Shown piece after piece: positions 55,856 to 64,000 of a DNA stretch of 64,000 nt. The first letter of the stretch is position 1, and the number at the start of each line of letters is the position of its first letter. The notes under the pieces were generated by a model that ran no database searches, had not been told where the DNA came from, and worked only from the letters and a program-made list of their open reading frames with translations. This DNA is from Gammaproteobacteria bacterium (GTDB taxonomy: Bacteria; Pseudomonadota; Gammaproteobacteria; Thiohalomonadales; Thiohalomonadaceae): the NCBI GenBank assembly GCA_024709225.1, contig JANJXC010000042.1:50438-114437 (forward strand), in the 5' to 3' direction. The position numbers were made by a program, and so were the translations under genes.

Positions 55856-56449
55856 TTAAATACGGATGGCGCGCCAGGCACACTCCTGCGTCTGGGTCAG
55901 GTAGTGCTTCAGCTGCTGTTCCAGTACACCATCCAGGTACAGCTGGATCATGCGGATGGCGCCGCCGAAGGCGGCGGTGGCGGCGACCCATGGATCGAGC
56001 GGCCGTACCGCGCCGGACCTGATGCCGCCCTCAATACACTGGCGCATCAGCACGAAGGGGCGTGAGGAGCACAACGGCTTTTCCGTCGGCATGAATTCGC
56101 GGTGCTTGGCATCGAGGATGAAGCGCATCATCTCCGGCGACTGTTCGGCCGTGTCGAACATGAAGGCGATGATTGCGTCACAGCGCTTGTGGCAGGTGGC
56201 GTGGCGGTTCAGGATGTCGTCCAGAGCCATCTCCAGGTGGGCCAGCAGGTCGTCGTAGAGAGCCTTGGCTAGGCTCTCCTTATTGGCGAAGTGGTGGTAG
56301 ATGGCACCGATGGAGACGCCGGCCTCGCGGCGGATGTCATGGATGGAGGTGTTGAAATAGCCGTGTTGGCTGAACAGGCGCAGGGCGGTGTCCAGGACCA
56401 GGGCGCGCAGCTCGTCGCCGCGCGGTGTTTTTTTTGGGGTGGCTGGCAT
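55856..56449 (-). CDS. TetR family transcriptional repressor
   Basis: A 197-residue TetR/AcrR-type repressor. The N-terminal HTH is clear: VLDTALRLFSQHGYFNTSIH, then GVSIGAIYHHFANKESL with the recognition helix. The C-terminal ligand domain has several cysteines (ATCHKRC, PLCSSR, RQCIEGG, QECAW), which could make it sensitive to thiol chemistry, but that is speculation. The ATG at 56449 gives the standard N-terminus; the longer frame upstream covers the operator. It is likely autoregulated through the site at 56462-56475 and controls the DsrE-like gene downstream. Confidence 0.9.
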   Translation of the reverse strand: MPATPKKTPRGDELRALVLDTALRLFSQHGYFNTSIHDIRREAGVSIGAIYHHFANKESLAKALYDDLLAHLEMALDDILNRHATCHKRCDAIIAFMFDTAEQSPEMMRFILDAKHREFMPTEKPLCSSRPFVLMRQCIEGGIRSGAVRPLDPWVAATAAFGGAIRMIQLYLDGVLEQQLKHYLTQTQECAWRAIRI

Positions 56450-56461
56450 GGTGTCATCGAA

Positions 56462-56475
56462 ACCGAACGTTCGTT
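56462..56475. promoter_or_regulatory. TetR operator upstream of its own gene
   Basis: ACCGAACGTTCGTT matches the palindrome at 55804-55817 at 13 of 14 positions and lies 13 bases before the tetR ATG. Confidence 0.72.
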
Positions 56476-56524
56476 CTAACTTAGGCCAGGGTGGCCTCAC
56501 GGTCAAGGGTGATGGGGAGGCGGA

Positions 56525-56599
56525 ATGCTGCTGATTGAGTTGGTGGTGCTGGCCGCGCTGGTGGTGCTGGTGGTGTGGGCCATCCGGCCGCCGCGGTGA
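56525..56599 (+). CDS. Possible 24-residue single-span membrane peptide
   Basis: A short open frame encodes MLLIELVVLAALVVLVVWAI followed by RPPR. GGGGAGG lies about five bases before the ATG, a strong ribosome site in a gap where no other gene exists on this strand. The product would be one hydrophobic helix with a positive C-terminal end, like small subunits such as KdpF. It is convergent with a P-type ATPase gene. Expression is not shown. Confidence 0.45.
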   Translation: MLLIELVVLAALVVLVVWAIRPPR

Positions 56600-56709
56600 G
56601 GGGATGCCGGGAGAGAGCGGGTGAATGCAGCGCAACCCATCAAAGCCTGCGAGAAAACACACGGCGGTATCGGGCGACACCTGCCGGACACCGCTGCGCT
56701 GTGTCCGCC

Positions 56710-59433
56710 CTATGGCACTCGTGTCCTTCGGTGTTCGACCCGGCGCCGCACCAACCATTTCTCCAATTCCACCAGTGGGAACACGGTGGCAGCGACGAGG
56801 ACGATCTGCATCCAGGTTTTCGCATCCAGGGGCACGGTGCCGAACAGGTGCTGCATGGGGGGGGTGTAGGTGAACACCACCTGCAGGCCCAGCACCAGCC
56901 CGGCGGCATAGAGCACGTAGCGGTTGCCGAACAGTGCCTCACGGCTCAGGGACGGCTCCAGGATGTAGCGGCTACTGAAAACGTAGAACACTTCGAACAT
57001 TACCAGGGTGTTGACCGCGATGGTGCGCGCCTCCTCCAACGAGGTGCCGTGGGCGCGGTGCCACAGGAACAGGCCGAAGGTTCCGGCCACCAGGATGACG
57101 GAGACGAACAGGATGCGCCAGGCGAGAAAACCGCTGAGCAGTGGTTCACTGGCGCGACGCGGCGGACGGCGCATCACGTTGGGCTCCGCCGGCTCGAAGG
57201 CCAGGGCCAGGGCCAGAGTAACGGCGGTGACCATGTTGACCCACAGGATCTGCAGCGGCGAGATGGGTAGATGCCGCCCGAGCAGAATGGCCGCGACGAT
57301 GGTGAAGGCCTGGCCGCCGTTGGTGGGCAGGATGAACATGATCGACTTGCGGATGTTGTCGTAGACGGTGCGGCCTTCCTCCACAGCGTGCGCGATGGAG
57401 GCGAAGTTGTCGTCGGTGAGGACCATCTCCGCCGCCTCCTTGGCCGCCTCGGTACCGGTGACGCCCATGGCCACGCCCACATCGGCGCGCTTGAGCGCAG
57501 GCGCATCATTCACGCCATCGCCGGTCATGGCGACGATCTTGCCCTCGGCCTGCAGGGCCTCCACCAGGCGTAGTTTGTGCTCGGGGCTGGCACGGGCGAA
57601 TACGTCGATTTCCAGGGCGGCACGGCGCAGGGCTGCGTCGTCCAACTGCTCGATCTCCTTGCCGGTGAGGGCGCGAGCGCCGTCACCAATGCCCATTTGG
57701 GCGCCGATGGCTCGGGCAGTGGCGTCGTGGTCGCCGGTGATCATCTTGACGCGGATGCCGGCGTCGCGGCACTTGGCCACAGCGCGGATCGCCTCGTCGC
57801 GCGGCGGGTCGATGAGGCCGACCAGACCGAGCAGGGTCAGGCCACCTTCCACGTCGTCGAAGGTCAGTTCGCGGCGCCCGTCATTGCCGGTTGGCTTGGT
57901 GGCGATGGCGAGGACGCGCTGTCCCTGCGCCGCCAACTCTTCGATGCTCGCGTGCCAGTAGGTGACATCGAGGGGGTGATCGTCGCCATTCAGCCGCTGC
58001 GCATTGCACGCCGCCAGTACCCGCTCCGGTGCGCCCTTGAGCAGGATGAATCCGTTGCCGGCGTGGTCGTGATGCAGGGTTGCCATGAAACGGTGTTCGG
58101 ACTCGAACGGGATGGTATCTGTACGGGGGAATTCCTTCTGTACCGTGGCCGGGTCCAGGCAGGCCTTGAGACCGAGGGTGATGAGTGCTCCCTCGGTGGG
58201 GTCGCCCTGAAGCCGGTAATGACCGTTTTCTTCGCTGATGGTGGCGTCGTTGCAGAGCACGGCGGCGCGGCAGATCTCCAGCAGGGTCGGTCGCTGCTCG
58301 GGTGTCACCTCTTCATTGCCGCGGGAGAAACCGCCGTGGGGATCGTAGCCAACGCCGCTGACGTGGTAGCTGCGATGCTGCGTCACCACGGTCTGGACGG
58401 TCATTTCGTTGCGGGTGAGGGTGCCGGTCTTGTCGCTGCAAATGACCGACACCGAGCCCAGGGTCTCCACCGCCGGCAGGCGGCGGATGATGGCATTGCG
58501 CCCGGCCATGCGCTGTACGCCGATGGCGAGAGTAATGGTGATGATGGCGGGCAGGCCCTCAGGGATCGCGGCAACCGCCAGGCCCACCGCCGCCATAAAT
58601 ACCTGTTCGGCGCTCTGGCTGTACACCACCACGCCGACGGCGAAGGTGGCGGCGGCGATGGCGGCGATCCAGAGGCTGAGCAGGCGACCGAAGCGGTCCA
58701 CCTGACGCAGCAGCGGCGTGGTCAGCGTCTCTACCTCGGTGAGCATGGCGCTGATGCGGCCGATCTCGGTCCGGCCGCCGGTGGCGACCACCAGGCCGGT
58801 GCCCTGGCCGTAGGTGACCAGGGTACTGGAATAGGCCATGGCACTGCGGTCGCCCAGTTCGGCATCCTGAGCCACCGGATCGGCGGCCTTTTCCACTGGC
58901 ACCGACTCGCCGGTCAGGGCAGCCTCTTCGATCTGCAGGTTGCGCACCTTGATGAGGCGCAGGTCCGCCGGAACCTTGTCGCCCGATTGCAGCAGCACCA
59001 CGTCGCCCGGTACCAGTTCCTCCGCCGGGACTTCCCGACGATGGCCGTCGCGCAGCACCACCGCCTTCTGCGACAGCATCGAGCGGATGGCATCCAGCGC
59101 CTTTTCCGCCTTGCCCTCCTGGATGAAGCCGATGAGGGCGTTGATTACCACCACGCCGATGATTACCGCGGTGTCCACCCAGTGGCCGAGCAGGGCGGTG
59201 ACCACTGCCGCCAGCATCAGGGCATAGATCAGGATATTGTGGAATTGCATCAGAATGCGCATGAAGGCGCTGCGCCGGCGCGGTTGCGGCAGGTGGTTGT
59301 GGCCATACTCTTCCAGCCGGCGTTGTACCTCGGCGGCGCTGAGGCCTGTGGCCCGGCTGTCAAGCAAGGCGAGCGCCTCCGCGGCAGGAATAGTGTGCCA
59401 GTGGCGGGGCTCGGGCGTGACCGGTACGGGCAT
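56710..59433 (-). CDS. P2-type cation-transporting ATPase
   Basis: A 907-residue P-type ATPase. An N-terminal cation-ATPase domain is followed by ten predicted helices. Motifs in order are LTGESVPVEK, AAIPEGLPAIITI in helix 4 (PEGLP as in calcium-type pumps), phosphorylation site CSDKTGTLTRNEM, the nucleotide-domain LKGAPERVL, MITGDHDATA and MTGDGVNDAPALK. Helix 6 has NMVTAVTLAL. It is closest to the calcium/sodium-type (type II) pumps; the ion cannot be fixed by sequence alone. AAGGAG precedes the ATG at 59433. Confidence 0.92.
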   Translation of the reverse strand: MPVPVTPEPRHWHTIPAAEALALLDSRATGLSAAEVQRRLEEYGHNHLPQPRRRSAFMRILMQFHNILIYALMLAAVVTALLGHWVDTAVIIGVVVINALIGFIQEGKAEKALDAIRSMLSQKAVVLRDGHRREVPAEELVPGDVVLLQSGDKVPADLRLIKVRNLQIEEAALTGESVPVEKAADPVAQDAELGDRSAMAYSSTLVTYGQGTGLVVATGGRTEIGRISAMLTEVETLTTPLLRQVDRFGRLLSLWIAAIAAATFAVGVVVYSQSAEQVFMAAVGLAVAAIPEGLPAIITITLAIGVQRMAGRNAIIRRLPAVETLGSVSVICSDKTGTLTRNEMTVQTVVTQHRSYHVSGVGYDPHGGFSRGNEEVTPEQRPTLLEICRAAVLCNDATISEENGHYRLQGDPTEGALITLGLKACLDPATVQKEFPRTDTIPFESEHRFMATLHHDHAGNGFILLKGAPERVLAACNAQRLNGDDHPLDVTYWHASIEELAAQGQRVLAIATKPTGNDGRRELTFDDVEGGLTLLGLVGLIDPPRDEAIRAVAKCRDAGIRVKMITGDHDATARAIGAQMGIGDGARALTGKEIEQLDDAALRRAALEIDVFARASPEHKLRLVEALQAEGKIVAMTGDGVNDAPALKRADVGVAMGVTGTEAAKEAAEMVLTDDNFASIAHAVEEGRTVYDNIRKSIMFILPTNGGQAFTIVAAILLGRHLPISPLQILWVNMVTAVTLALALAFEPAEPNVMRRPPRRASEPLLSGFLAWRILFVSVILVAGTFGLFLWHRAHGTSLEEARTIAVNTLVMFEVFYVFSSRYILEPSLSREALFGNRYVLYAAGLVLGLQVVFTYTPPMQHLFGTVPLDAKTWMQIVLVAATVFPLVELEKWLVRRRVEHRRTRVP

Positions 59434-59546
59434 GGATTGGACTCCTTGGCGGCTCTTGTCGGCTGTTAAAGGTATGATGCGCTAGCGGCTGCGAAGTTTC
59501 ATCCACCTGATTTTTGCGGCCCAACTCGCTACACTGTGCGCCTTCC

Positions 59547-59702
59547 GATAGGAGCGGATCGTATCCGTGATAACCCACACGGTTGTTGCCGGGGTGGTCG
59601 CGAATGCGGCTCGCTCCTGCGCAAGGAAGGCGGGTGCAGGACCGAGTTCGCTCGGCAACATCGTCAGTAGGAATCCTTTCGCCCGCTGCAGCGGACTCCT
59701 AC
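59547..59702. repeat. REP-like palindromes upstream of ubiA
   Basis: A forward element (59547-59570, GGAGCGGATCGTATCCGTGA) and a degraded inverted one (59598-59620) are followed by a third inverted pair, GTAGGAATCC and GGACTCCTAC, at 59667-59702. They take up more than half of the 300-base gap between the ATPase and ubiA. No gene was found in the remainder. Confidence 0.75.
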
Positions 59703-59733
59703 AGCATTGAATATATCGTCTGCGGAGAATTTC

Positions 59734-60600
59734 GTGTCGCTTATCATCCAGCGTTTGCACGAGTACGTGCGCCTCACCCGCCTCGATCGCCCCATCGGCA
59801 TCTATCTGGTGATGTGGCCGATGCTGTGGGCGCTGTGGGTGGCGGGTGAGGGCAAGCCGGACCTGCTGGTGTTCGTGGTGTTCATGCTCGGCACCGTGCT
59901 GATGCGCTCCGCCGGCTGTGCCATCAACGACTACGCCGATCGCCACATCGACCTGCACGTCACACGTACCAAACAGCGCCCTCTGGCCGCCGGCACCATC
60001 CGCCCGCGCGAGGCGGTGTGGGTGTTTGCCGTGCTGTCGCTGCTCGCTTTTGGGCTGGTGCTGCTGATGAACCCGCTCACCATCCAGCTCTCCGTCATCG
60101 GCGTGCTGCTCGCCGCCAGCTATCCGTTCACCAAGCGCTACACCTATCTGCCGCAGGCCTATCTGGGTGTGGCCTTCGGCTGGGCCATACCCATGGCCTT
60201 TGCGGCGCAGGCCAATGCGCTGCCGCCGGTGGCCTGGCTGCTGTTCATCGCCAATGTGCTGTGGTCGCTGATCTACGACACCATGTACGCCATGGCGGAC
60301 CGCGCGGATGACCTGAAGATCGGCGTGAAGTCCTCGGCCATCCTGTTCGGGCACCATGATCGCCTGATCATCGGCGTGATGCAGGTGATAATGTTCGGGC
60401 TGTTCATCCTCGCCGGCCTGACCCTGGCCATGAGCCTGTGGTACTACCTCGGCCTGCTGGCGGCGGCCGGCTTTGCCGTGTACGAGCAGTACCTGATCCG
60501 CGGTCGTGAGGCACAGCAATGCTTCCGCGCCTTTCTCAACAACCACTATCTCGGCGCGGCGATCTTCATCGGCATCGCGCTGCACTACCTGCTGACATGA
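59734..60600 (+). CDS. ubiA: 4-hydroxybenzoate polyprenyltransferase UbiA
   Basis: UbiA attaches the polyprenyl chain to 4-hydroxybenzoate in ubiquinone synthesis. The 288-residue membrane protein has nine hydrophobic segments and the two aspartate motifs for magnesium and diphosphate: [16 protein letters not shown] (NDxxDxxxD) and [20 protein letters not shown]. The GTG at 59734 was chosen because GCGGAG lies seven bases upstream; a TTG further upstream is less likely. The stop overlaps the bioA start as ATGA, so the two are translated together. Ubiquinone would supply the quinol pool used by the NirT-type cytochrome. Confidence 0.95.
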   Translation: MSLIIQRLHEYVRLTRLDRPIGIYLVMWPMLWALWVAGEGKPDLLVFVVFMLGTVLMRSAGCAINDYADRHIDLHVTRTKQRPLAAGTIRPREAVWVFAVLSLLAFGLVLLMNPLTIQLSVIGVLLAASYPFTKRYTYLPQAYLGVAFGWAIPMAFAAQANALPPVAWLLFIANVLWSLIYDTMYAMADRADDLKIGVKSSAILFGHHDRLIIGVMQVIMFGLFILAGLTLAMSLWYYLGLLAAAGFAVYEQYLIRGREAQQCFRAFLNNHYLGAAIFIGIALHYLLT

Positions 60601-61985
60601 ACAACCACGACTGGGCCAGACGCGATCTGTCGGTGGTGTGGCATCCCTGCACCCAGATGAAAGATCACGAGCAGCTGCCGCTGATCCCCATTCGCCGTGG
60701 CGAAGGGGTATGGCTGGAGGACTTCGAGGGACGGCGCTATCTCGATGCCATCAGTTCCTGGTGGGTGAATCTGTTCGGTCACGCCAATCCGCGCATCAAC
60801 AACGTGGTCAAGGCGCAGCTCGATCAGCTGGAACATGTGATCCTCGCCGGTTTCACCCACGAGCCGGTGGTGCGCCTGTCCGAGCGCCTGATCGAGCTGA
60901 CGCCGCCGGGACTCAATCATTGTTTCTATGCCGACAACGGTTCCGCCGCCATCGAAGTGGCGCTCAAGATGAGCTTCCACTACTGGCGCAACCTGGGCAA
61001 GACGAACAAGACACGCTTCATCAATCTGGCCGGCAGCTATCACGGCGAAACCCTGGGCGCGCTGTCGGTGGGCGACGTGTCGCTGTTCAAGGAAACCTAT
61101 CAGCCGCTGCTGCTCACCCCGATCACCGTGCCGTCACCGGACTGCTATCAGCGTGAGGCGGGTGAGAGCTGCGCTGATTACTCCACCCGCGCCTTTGCCC
61201 ACATGGAACAGGCACTGGCGCAGCACGCGCATGAGGTGTGCGCGGTGATCGTCGAACCGCTGGTGCAGTGCGCCGGCGGCATGCGCATGTACGACCCGGT
61301 GTATCTCAAGCTGCTGCGCGAGGCCTGCGACCGTCACGGCGTGCATCTCATCGCCGACGAAATCGCCGTCGGCTTCGGCCGCACCGGCACGCTGTTCGCC
61401 TGCGAGCAGGCCGCCATCACGCCGGACTTCATGTGCCTGTCCAAGGGGCTTACCGGCGGCTATCTGCCGATGTCGGTGGTAATGACACATGACACGGTGT
61501 ATCAGGCGTTCTATGACGATTACGCGCGCCTCTCCGCCTTCCTGCACTCGCATTCCTATACCGGCAACCCACTGGCCTGCAGCGCGGCGCTGGCCACGCT
61601 GGATATCTTCGCGGAAGACGACGTCATCGAGCGCAACAAGGCGCTCGCCGCCGAGATGGCCAGCGCCACGGCACACCTGCGCGACCATCCGCACGTGGCC
61701 GAGGTGCGCCAGATGGGCATGATCCTGGCGGTGGAGATGGTGAAGGACAAGGCCAGCCGCACGCCGTATCCGTGGCAGGAGCGGCGCGGCGTGCGCCTGT
61801 ATCAGCACGCCCTGTCGCGCGGCGCCATGCTGCGCCCACTGGGCAACGTCAGCTACCTGATGCCGCCCTATGTCGTCACGCCGGAGCAGATCCGGTTCCT
61901 GGCCGAGGTGATGACGGAGAGCATCGACGTTGCCGTGAACGACGGGCCGGATGCGCCGAGCGCCACGGCGACGATGTTGTTCTGA
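60597..61985 (+). CDS. bioA: Adenosylmethionine-8-amino-7-oxononanoate aminotransferase BioA
   Basis: BioA makes 7,8-diaminopelargonic acid in biotin synthesis. The 462-residue class III aminotransferase shows the BioA-type N-terminus [28 protein letters not shown], the PLP-phosphate region [45 protein letters not shown] and the PLP lysine in [14 protein letters not shown]. The start overlaps ubiA by four bases. Other biotin genes are not in the window. Confidence 0.95.
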   Translation: MNNHDWARRDLSVVWHPCTQMKDHEQLPLIPIRRGEGVWLEDFEGRRYLDAISSWWVNLFGHANPRINNVVKAQLDQLEHVILAGFTHEPVVRLSERLIELTPPGLNHCFYADNGSAAIEVALKMSFHYWRNLGKTNKTRFINLAGSYHGETLGALSVGDVSLFKETYQPLLLTPITVPSPDCYQREAGESCADYSTRAFAHMEQALAQHAHEVCAVIVEPLVQCAGGMRMYDPVYLKLLREACDRHGVHLIADEIAVGFGRTGTLFACEQAAITPDFMCLSKGLTGGYLPMSVVMTHDTVYQAFYDDYARLSAFLHSHSYTGNPLACSAALATLDIFAEDDVIERNKALAAEMASATAHLRDHPHVAEVRQMGMILAVEMVKDKASRTPYPWQERRGVRLYQHALSRGAMLRPLGNVSYLMPPYVVTPEQIRFLAEVMTESIDVAVNDGPDAPSATATMLF

Positions 61986-61993
61986 AGCTGTTG

Positions 61994-62068
61994 GTAGGTT
62001 GGGCTGAGAAACGAAGTCCAACATTTTTTTGCTGATGTGTTGGGCTTCCTGTCGTCAGCCCAACCTAC
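61994..62068 (+). repeat. Palindromic GTAGGTTGGGCTGA-type repeat after bioA
   Basis: GTAGGTTGGGCTGAGAAACG with AAGTCCAACA is answered by TGTTGGGCTTCCTGTCG with TCAGCCCAACCTAC. The long hairpin begins nine bases after the bioA stop and contains a run of seven T in its loop side, so it may also end the bioA transcript. Confidence 0.75.
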
Positions 62069-62099
62069 AAAAAAAAGGGGGAGCCGTTGGCTCCCCCTT
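62069..62099 (-). terminator. Intrinsic terminator of the host-attachment-family gene
   Basis: On the minus strand GGGGGAGCC/GGCTCCCCC forms a nine-pair stem with a three-base loop, followed by eight T. It starts 14 bases after the stop of the gene at 62113. Confidence 0.85.
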
Positions 62100-62112
62100 C
62101 GATTGCAGCCGG

Positions 62113-62571
62113 TCAGGAGACCAGCGGGAACAGGTGCGGTTCGAGCTGGCCGAGCAGCTCGCGTTCGTTGACCTTGGTGTAGTCCTTGTCGATCTGGTGG
62201 GCAACGAGTTTCTTCACCTGATCGTTCATGTGCTTGTTGAGCAGGCCGCGGAAGGCGGAGGGGGCGACGACGGCCAGCTTGCCGTAGCTGTTGGCGGTGC
62301 GGCCGCTGTTGAGGATGCCGGCCAGCTCGTGGGCGAAGCGGTCGATCTCGTAATCCTTGGGCGAGGTGGCCTCTTCGTAGCCGCTGGCGCTGCCCATGCT
62401 GTTGCTGTCGCCCATATAGGTGCCGGGCCGATCCGAGGCCAGTTGGTCGCCCTTCATACGGCTGGCGGGATGGAGGTGTTCGCTGACCAGTTTCAGCCCG
62501 TCGCTGCGCTTGGTCAGATTGAATACGCGTGCTTCACTGCCGTTGGCAACCAGAACCCAGGTGTTTTCCAT
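62113..62571 (-). CDS. Host attachment protein family (AtsA-like) protein
   Basis: A 152-residue protein of the family named for a plant-attachment factor in Agrobacterium. Typical parts are TWVLVANGSEARVFNL at the N-terminus, FAHELAGILN, LAVVAPSAFRGLLNKHM and the late VNERELLGQLEPHLF. In free-living bacteria its function is unknown; the fold resembles eRF1 domain 2-like proteins. It has its own terminator and stands alone between bioA and hrpB. Confidence 0.85.
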   Translation of the reverse strand: MENTWVLVANGSEARVFNLTKRSDGLKLVSEHLHPASRMKGDQLASDRPGTYMGDSNSMGSASGYEEATSPKDYEIDRFAHELAGILNSGRTANSYGKLAVVAPSAFRGLLNKHMNDQVKKLVAHQIDKDYTKVNERELLGQLEPHLFPLVS

Positions 62572-62684
62572 ACGACTCTCCTTTCACGGTACGCTGTACT
62601 GCATGGGAAGTTCGTTAGGCCAAGCTTGGCACAAAAAACTCGCCCGATCACCCGTAGAGAAAACAGGCTCACTGTAAAGTTCCC

Positions 62685-64000
62685 ATGTACCCGTTACCGA
62701 TCCACGCCATCCTGCCGGATATCAAAAAACAGCTCGGCGCGGGCCGCCGGCTGGTGTTGCAGGCGCCGCCCGGCGCCGGCAAGACCACGGCCGTTCCCCT
62801 GGCCCTGCTGGATGAACCCTGGCTGGCCGGGAAGACCATCCTGATGCTGGAGCCGCGCCGGCTGGCGGCGCGTGCGGCGGCGGCGCGCATGGCCGCCCTG
62901 CTGGGCGAGGCGGTGGGGGAGACGGTGGGCTACCGGGTGCGCTTCGAGCACAAGGTCTCCGCCCGTACCCGCATTGAGGTGGTGACCGAGGGCATCCTCA
63001 CCCGGCGCCTGCAGACCGAACCCGAGCTCTCCGGCGTCGGCCTGGTCATCTTCGACGAATTCCACGAGCGCCACCTGCACAGCGACCTCGCCCTGGCCCT
63101 GTGCCTGGACGCCGGCGAGGCGCTGCGCGACGACCTCGCCCTGCTGGTCATGTCCGCCACCCTGGATGGCGCCGCCATCGCCAAACTGCTCGACGCGCCG
63201 ATCCTCACCAGCGAGGGCCGCGCCTGGCCGGTGGACGTCCGTTACCTCAACCAGGAGCCGGACGGCCGCCCGGCGGACATCGCCGCCGCCGCCGTGCGCC
63301 GCGCCCTGGGCGAGACGGAGGGGGACGTGCTGGTATTCCTGCCCGGCTCCGGCGAGATCCGCCGCGTGGCGGAGCTGCTGGCCGACATGCCGGCACAGCT
63401 GCACCCGCTCTACGGCGACCTGCCGCTGCCCGAGCAGCAGCGCGCCATCCTCCCCGACCCGGCGGGAAGGCGGAAGGTGGTCCTCGCCACCAACATCGCC
63501 GAGACCTCGCTCACCATCGAGGGTGTGCGCGTGGTGGTGGACAGCGGCTGGGCGCGGGTGCCCCGCTTCGACCCGCGCAGCGGCCTGACCCGCCTGGAAC
63601 TGGTGCGCGTCTCCCGCGCCAGCGCCGACCAGCGCGCCGGCCGCGCCGGCCGCCTCGGCCCCGGCGTGTGCTACCGGCTGTGGGGCGAGGGGACCCAGCG
63701 CGGCCTGATCCCCTTTGCCGTGCCGGAGATCGCCAGCGCCGACCTGGCCCCGCTGGCCCTGGACCTGGCGCAGTGGGGCGTGCGCGATGCCGCCGCCCTG
63801 CGCTGGCTCGATGCCCCGCCCGCCGGTGCCCTGAGTCAGGCCCACGCGCTGCTCACCGAACTGGAGGCGCTGGACGGCGAGGGCCGCATCACCGCCCTGG
63901 GCCGCGAGATGGCGGCGCTGCCGCTGCACCCGCGCCTGTCCCACATGCTGCTGCGCGCCAAACCCCTCGGCCTCGCCGGGCTGGCCTGCGACGTGGCGGC
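62685..64000 (+). CDS. hrpB: ATP-dependent helicase HrpB (partial, 3' end outside window)
   Basis: The first 438 or so codons of HrpB, a DEAH-type superfamily 2 helicase of unclear cellular role. Walker A is PPGAGKTT (about 28-35), motif II is DEFH, motif III SATLDG, and the C-terminal RecA domain has LATNIAETSLTIEGV and ASADQRAGRAGRLGPGVCYRLW. The start PLPIHAILPDIKKQL is that of HrpB. The frame is open to the right edge without a break; the start ATG at 62685 has only a weak AAAG site upstream. Confidence 0.95.
   Translation, partial: MYPLPIHAILPDIKKQLGAGRRLVLQAPPGAGKTTAVPLALLDEPWLAGKTILMLEPRRLAARAAAARMAALLGEAVGETVGYRVRFEHKVSARTRIEVVTEGILTRRLQTEPELSGVGLVIFDEFHERHLHSDLALALCLDAGEALRDDLALLVMSATLDGAAIAKLLDAPILTSEGRAWPVDVRYLNQEPDGRPADIAAAAVRRALGETEGDVLVFLPGSGEIRRVAELLADMPAQLHPLYGDLPLPEQQRAILPDPAGRRKVVLATNIAETSLTIEGVRVVVDSGWARVPRFDPRSGLTRLELVRVSRASADQRAGRAGRLGPGVCYRLWGEGTQRGLIPFAVPEIASADLAPLALDLAQWGVRDAAALRWLDAPPAGALSQAHALLTELEALDGEGRITALGREMAALPLHPRLSHMLLRAKPLGLAGLACDVA

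Overview
This 64 kb window comes from a GC-rich gammaproteobacterial chromosome. The mnmA-hflD pair, ubiA, bioA, hrpB and rluE are typical of that class. The organism is a denitrifier. DsrC-like and DsrE-like proteins, pyruvate:ferredoxin oxidoreductase and a hydrogenase-related membrane complex hint at an anaerobic or sulfur-oxidising lifestyle, but that is inference. No tRNA, rRNA, CRISPR array or intact transposase was seen.

1-17.5 kb, almost all on the minus strand, is a denitrification island. Read in the direction of transcription it holds norC-norB, norE-norF-norQ, then a small membrane protein, a polyferredoxin and norD, then nnrS with an FNR/ANR-type regulator, then nirS, an unusual nirT fused to a haem-binding domain, a cupredoxin, and the haem d1 genes nirC-F-D-L-G-H-J (nirJ runs off the left edge). 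FNR/DNR-type palindromes precede norC, the membrane protein, nnrS, nirS and the cupredoxin. Strong hairpins separate nirS from nirT and norB from norE, so message levels are probably graded within the operons.

17.5-35.9 kb is mixed housekeeping and accessory DNA: pabB, an orphan plasmid-type primase domain, an alpha/beta hydrolase with a ceramidase-like protein, a three-copy tandem repeat built from palindromic elements, a short-chain dehydrogenase, an outer-membrane-like protein, a dihydroorotate-dehydrogenase-like protein with pyruvate:ferredoxin oxidoreductase, a histone-deacetylase-family hydrolase, a Pat-type acetyltransferase, a lipoprotein with a predicted propeller, a SpmA/SpmB-like membrane protein and a cysteine-free DsrC homologue.

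36-46.7 kb holds two near-identical stand-alone zinc-binding CZB proteins, an RsmB-type methyltransferase, hflD, mnmA, a Nudix hydrolase, rluE, a large PAS-GGDEF-EAL protein whose PAS domain resembles the FixL haem domain, icd and a small hypothetical gene.

46.9-54.4 kb (minus strand) encodes a six-subunit membrane complex in the order hyfB-C-E-F-G-I. Its large subunit lacks every nickel-ligating cysteine pair, so it resembles the energy-converting hydrogenase-related (Ehr) complexes that sit between complex I and group 4 [NiFe] hydrogenases. No HyfA or HyfH ferredoxin subunit is encoded with it.

54.4-64 kb carries small hypotheticals, a periplasmic DsrE-like protein under a TetR repressor with two matching operators, a possible 24-residue membrane peptide, a P-type cation ATPase, ubiA-bioA, a host-attachment-family protein and the start of hrpB. 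At least five families of dispersed intergenic palindromic repeats occur, some inside operons and one forming the 3' end of pabB.
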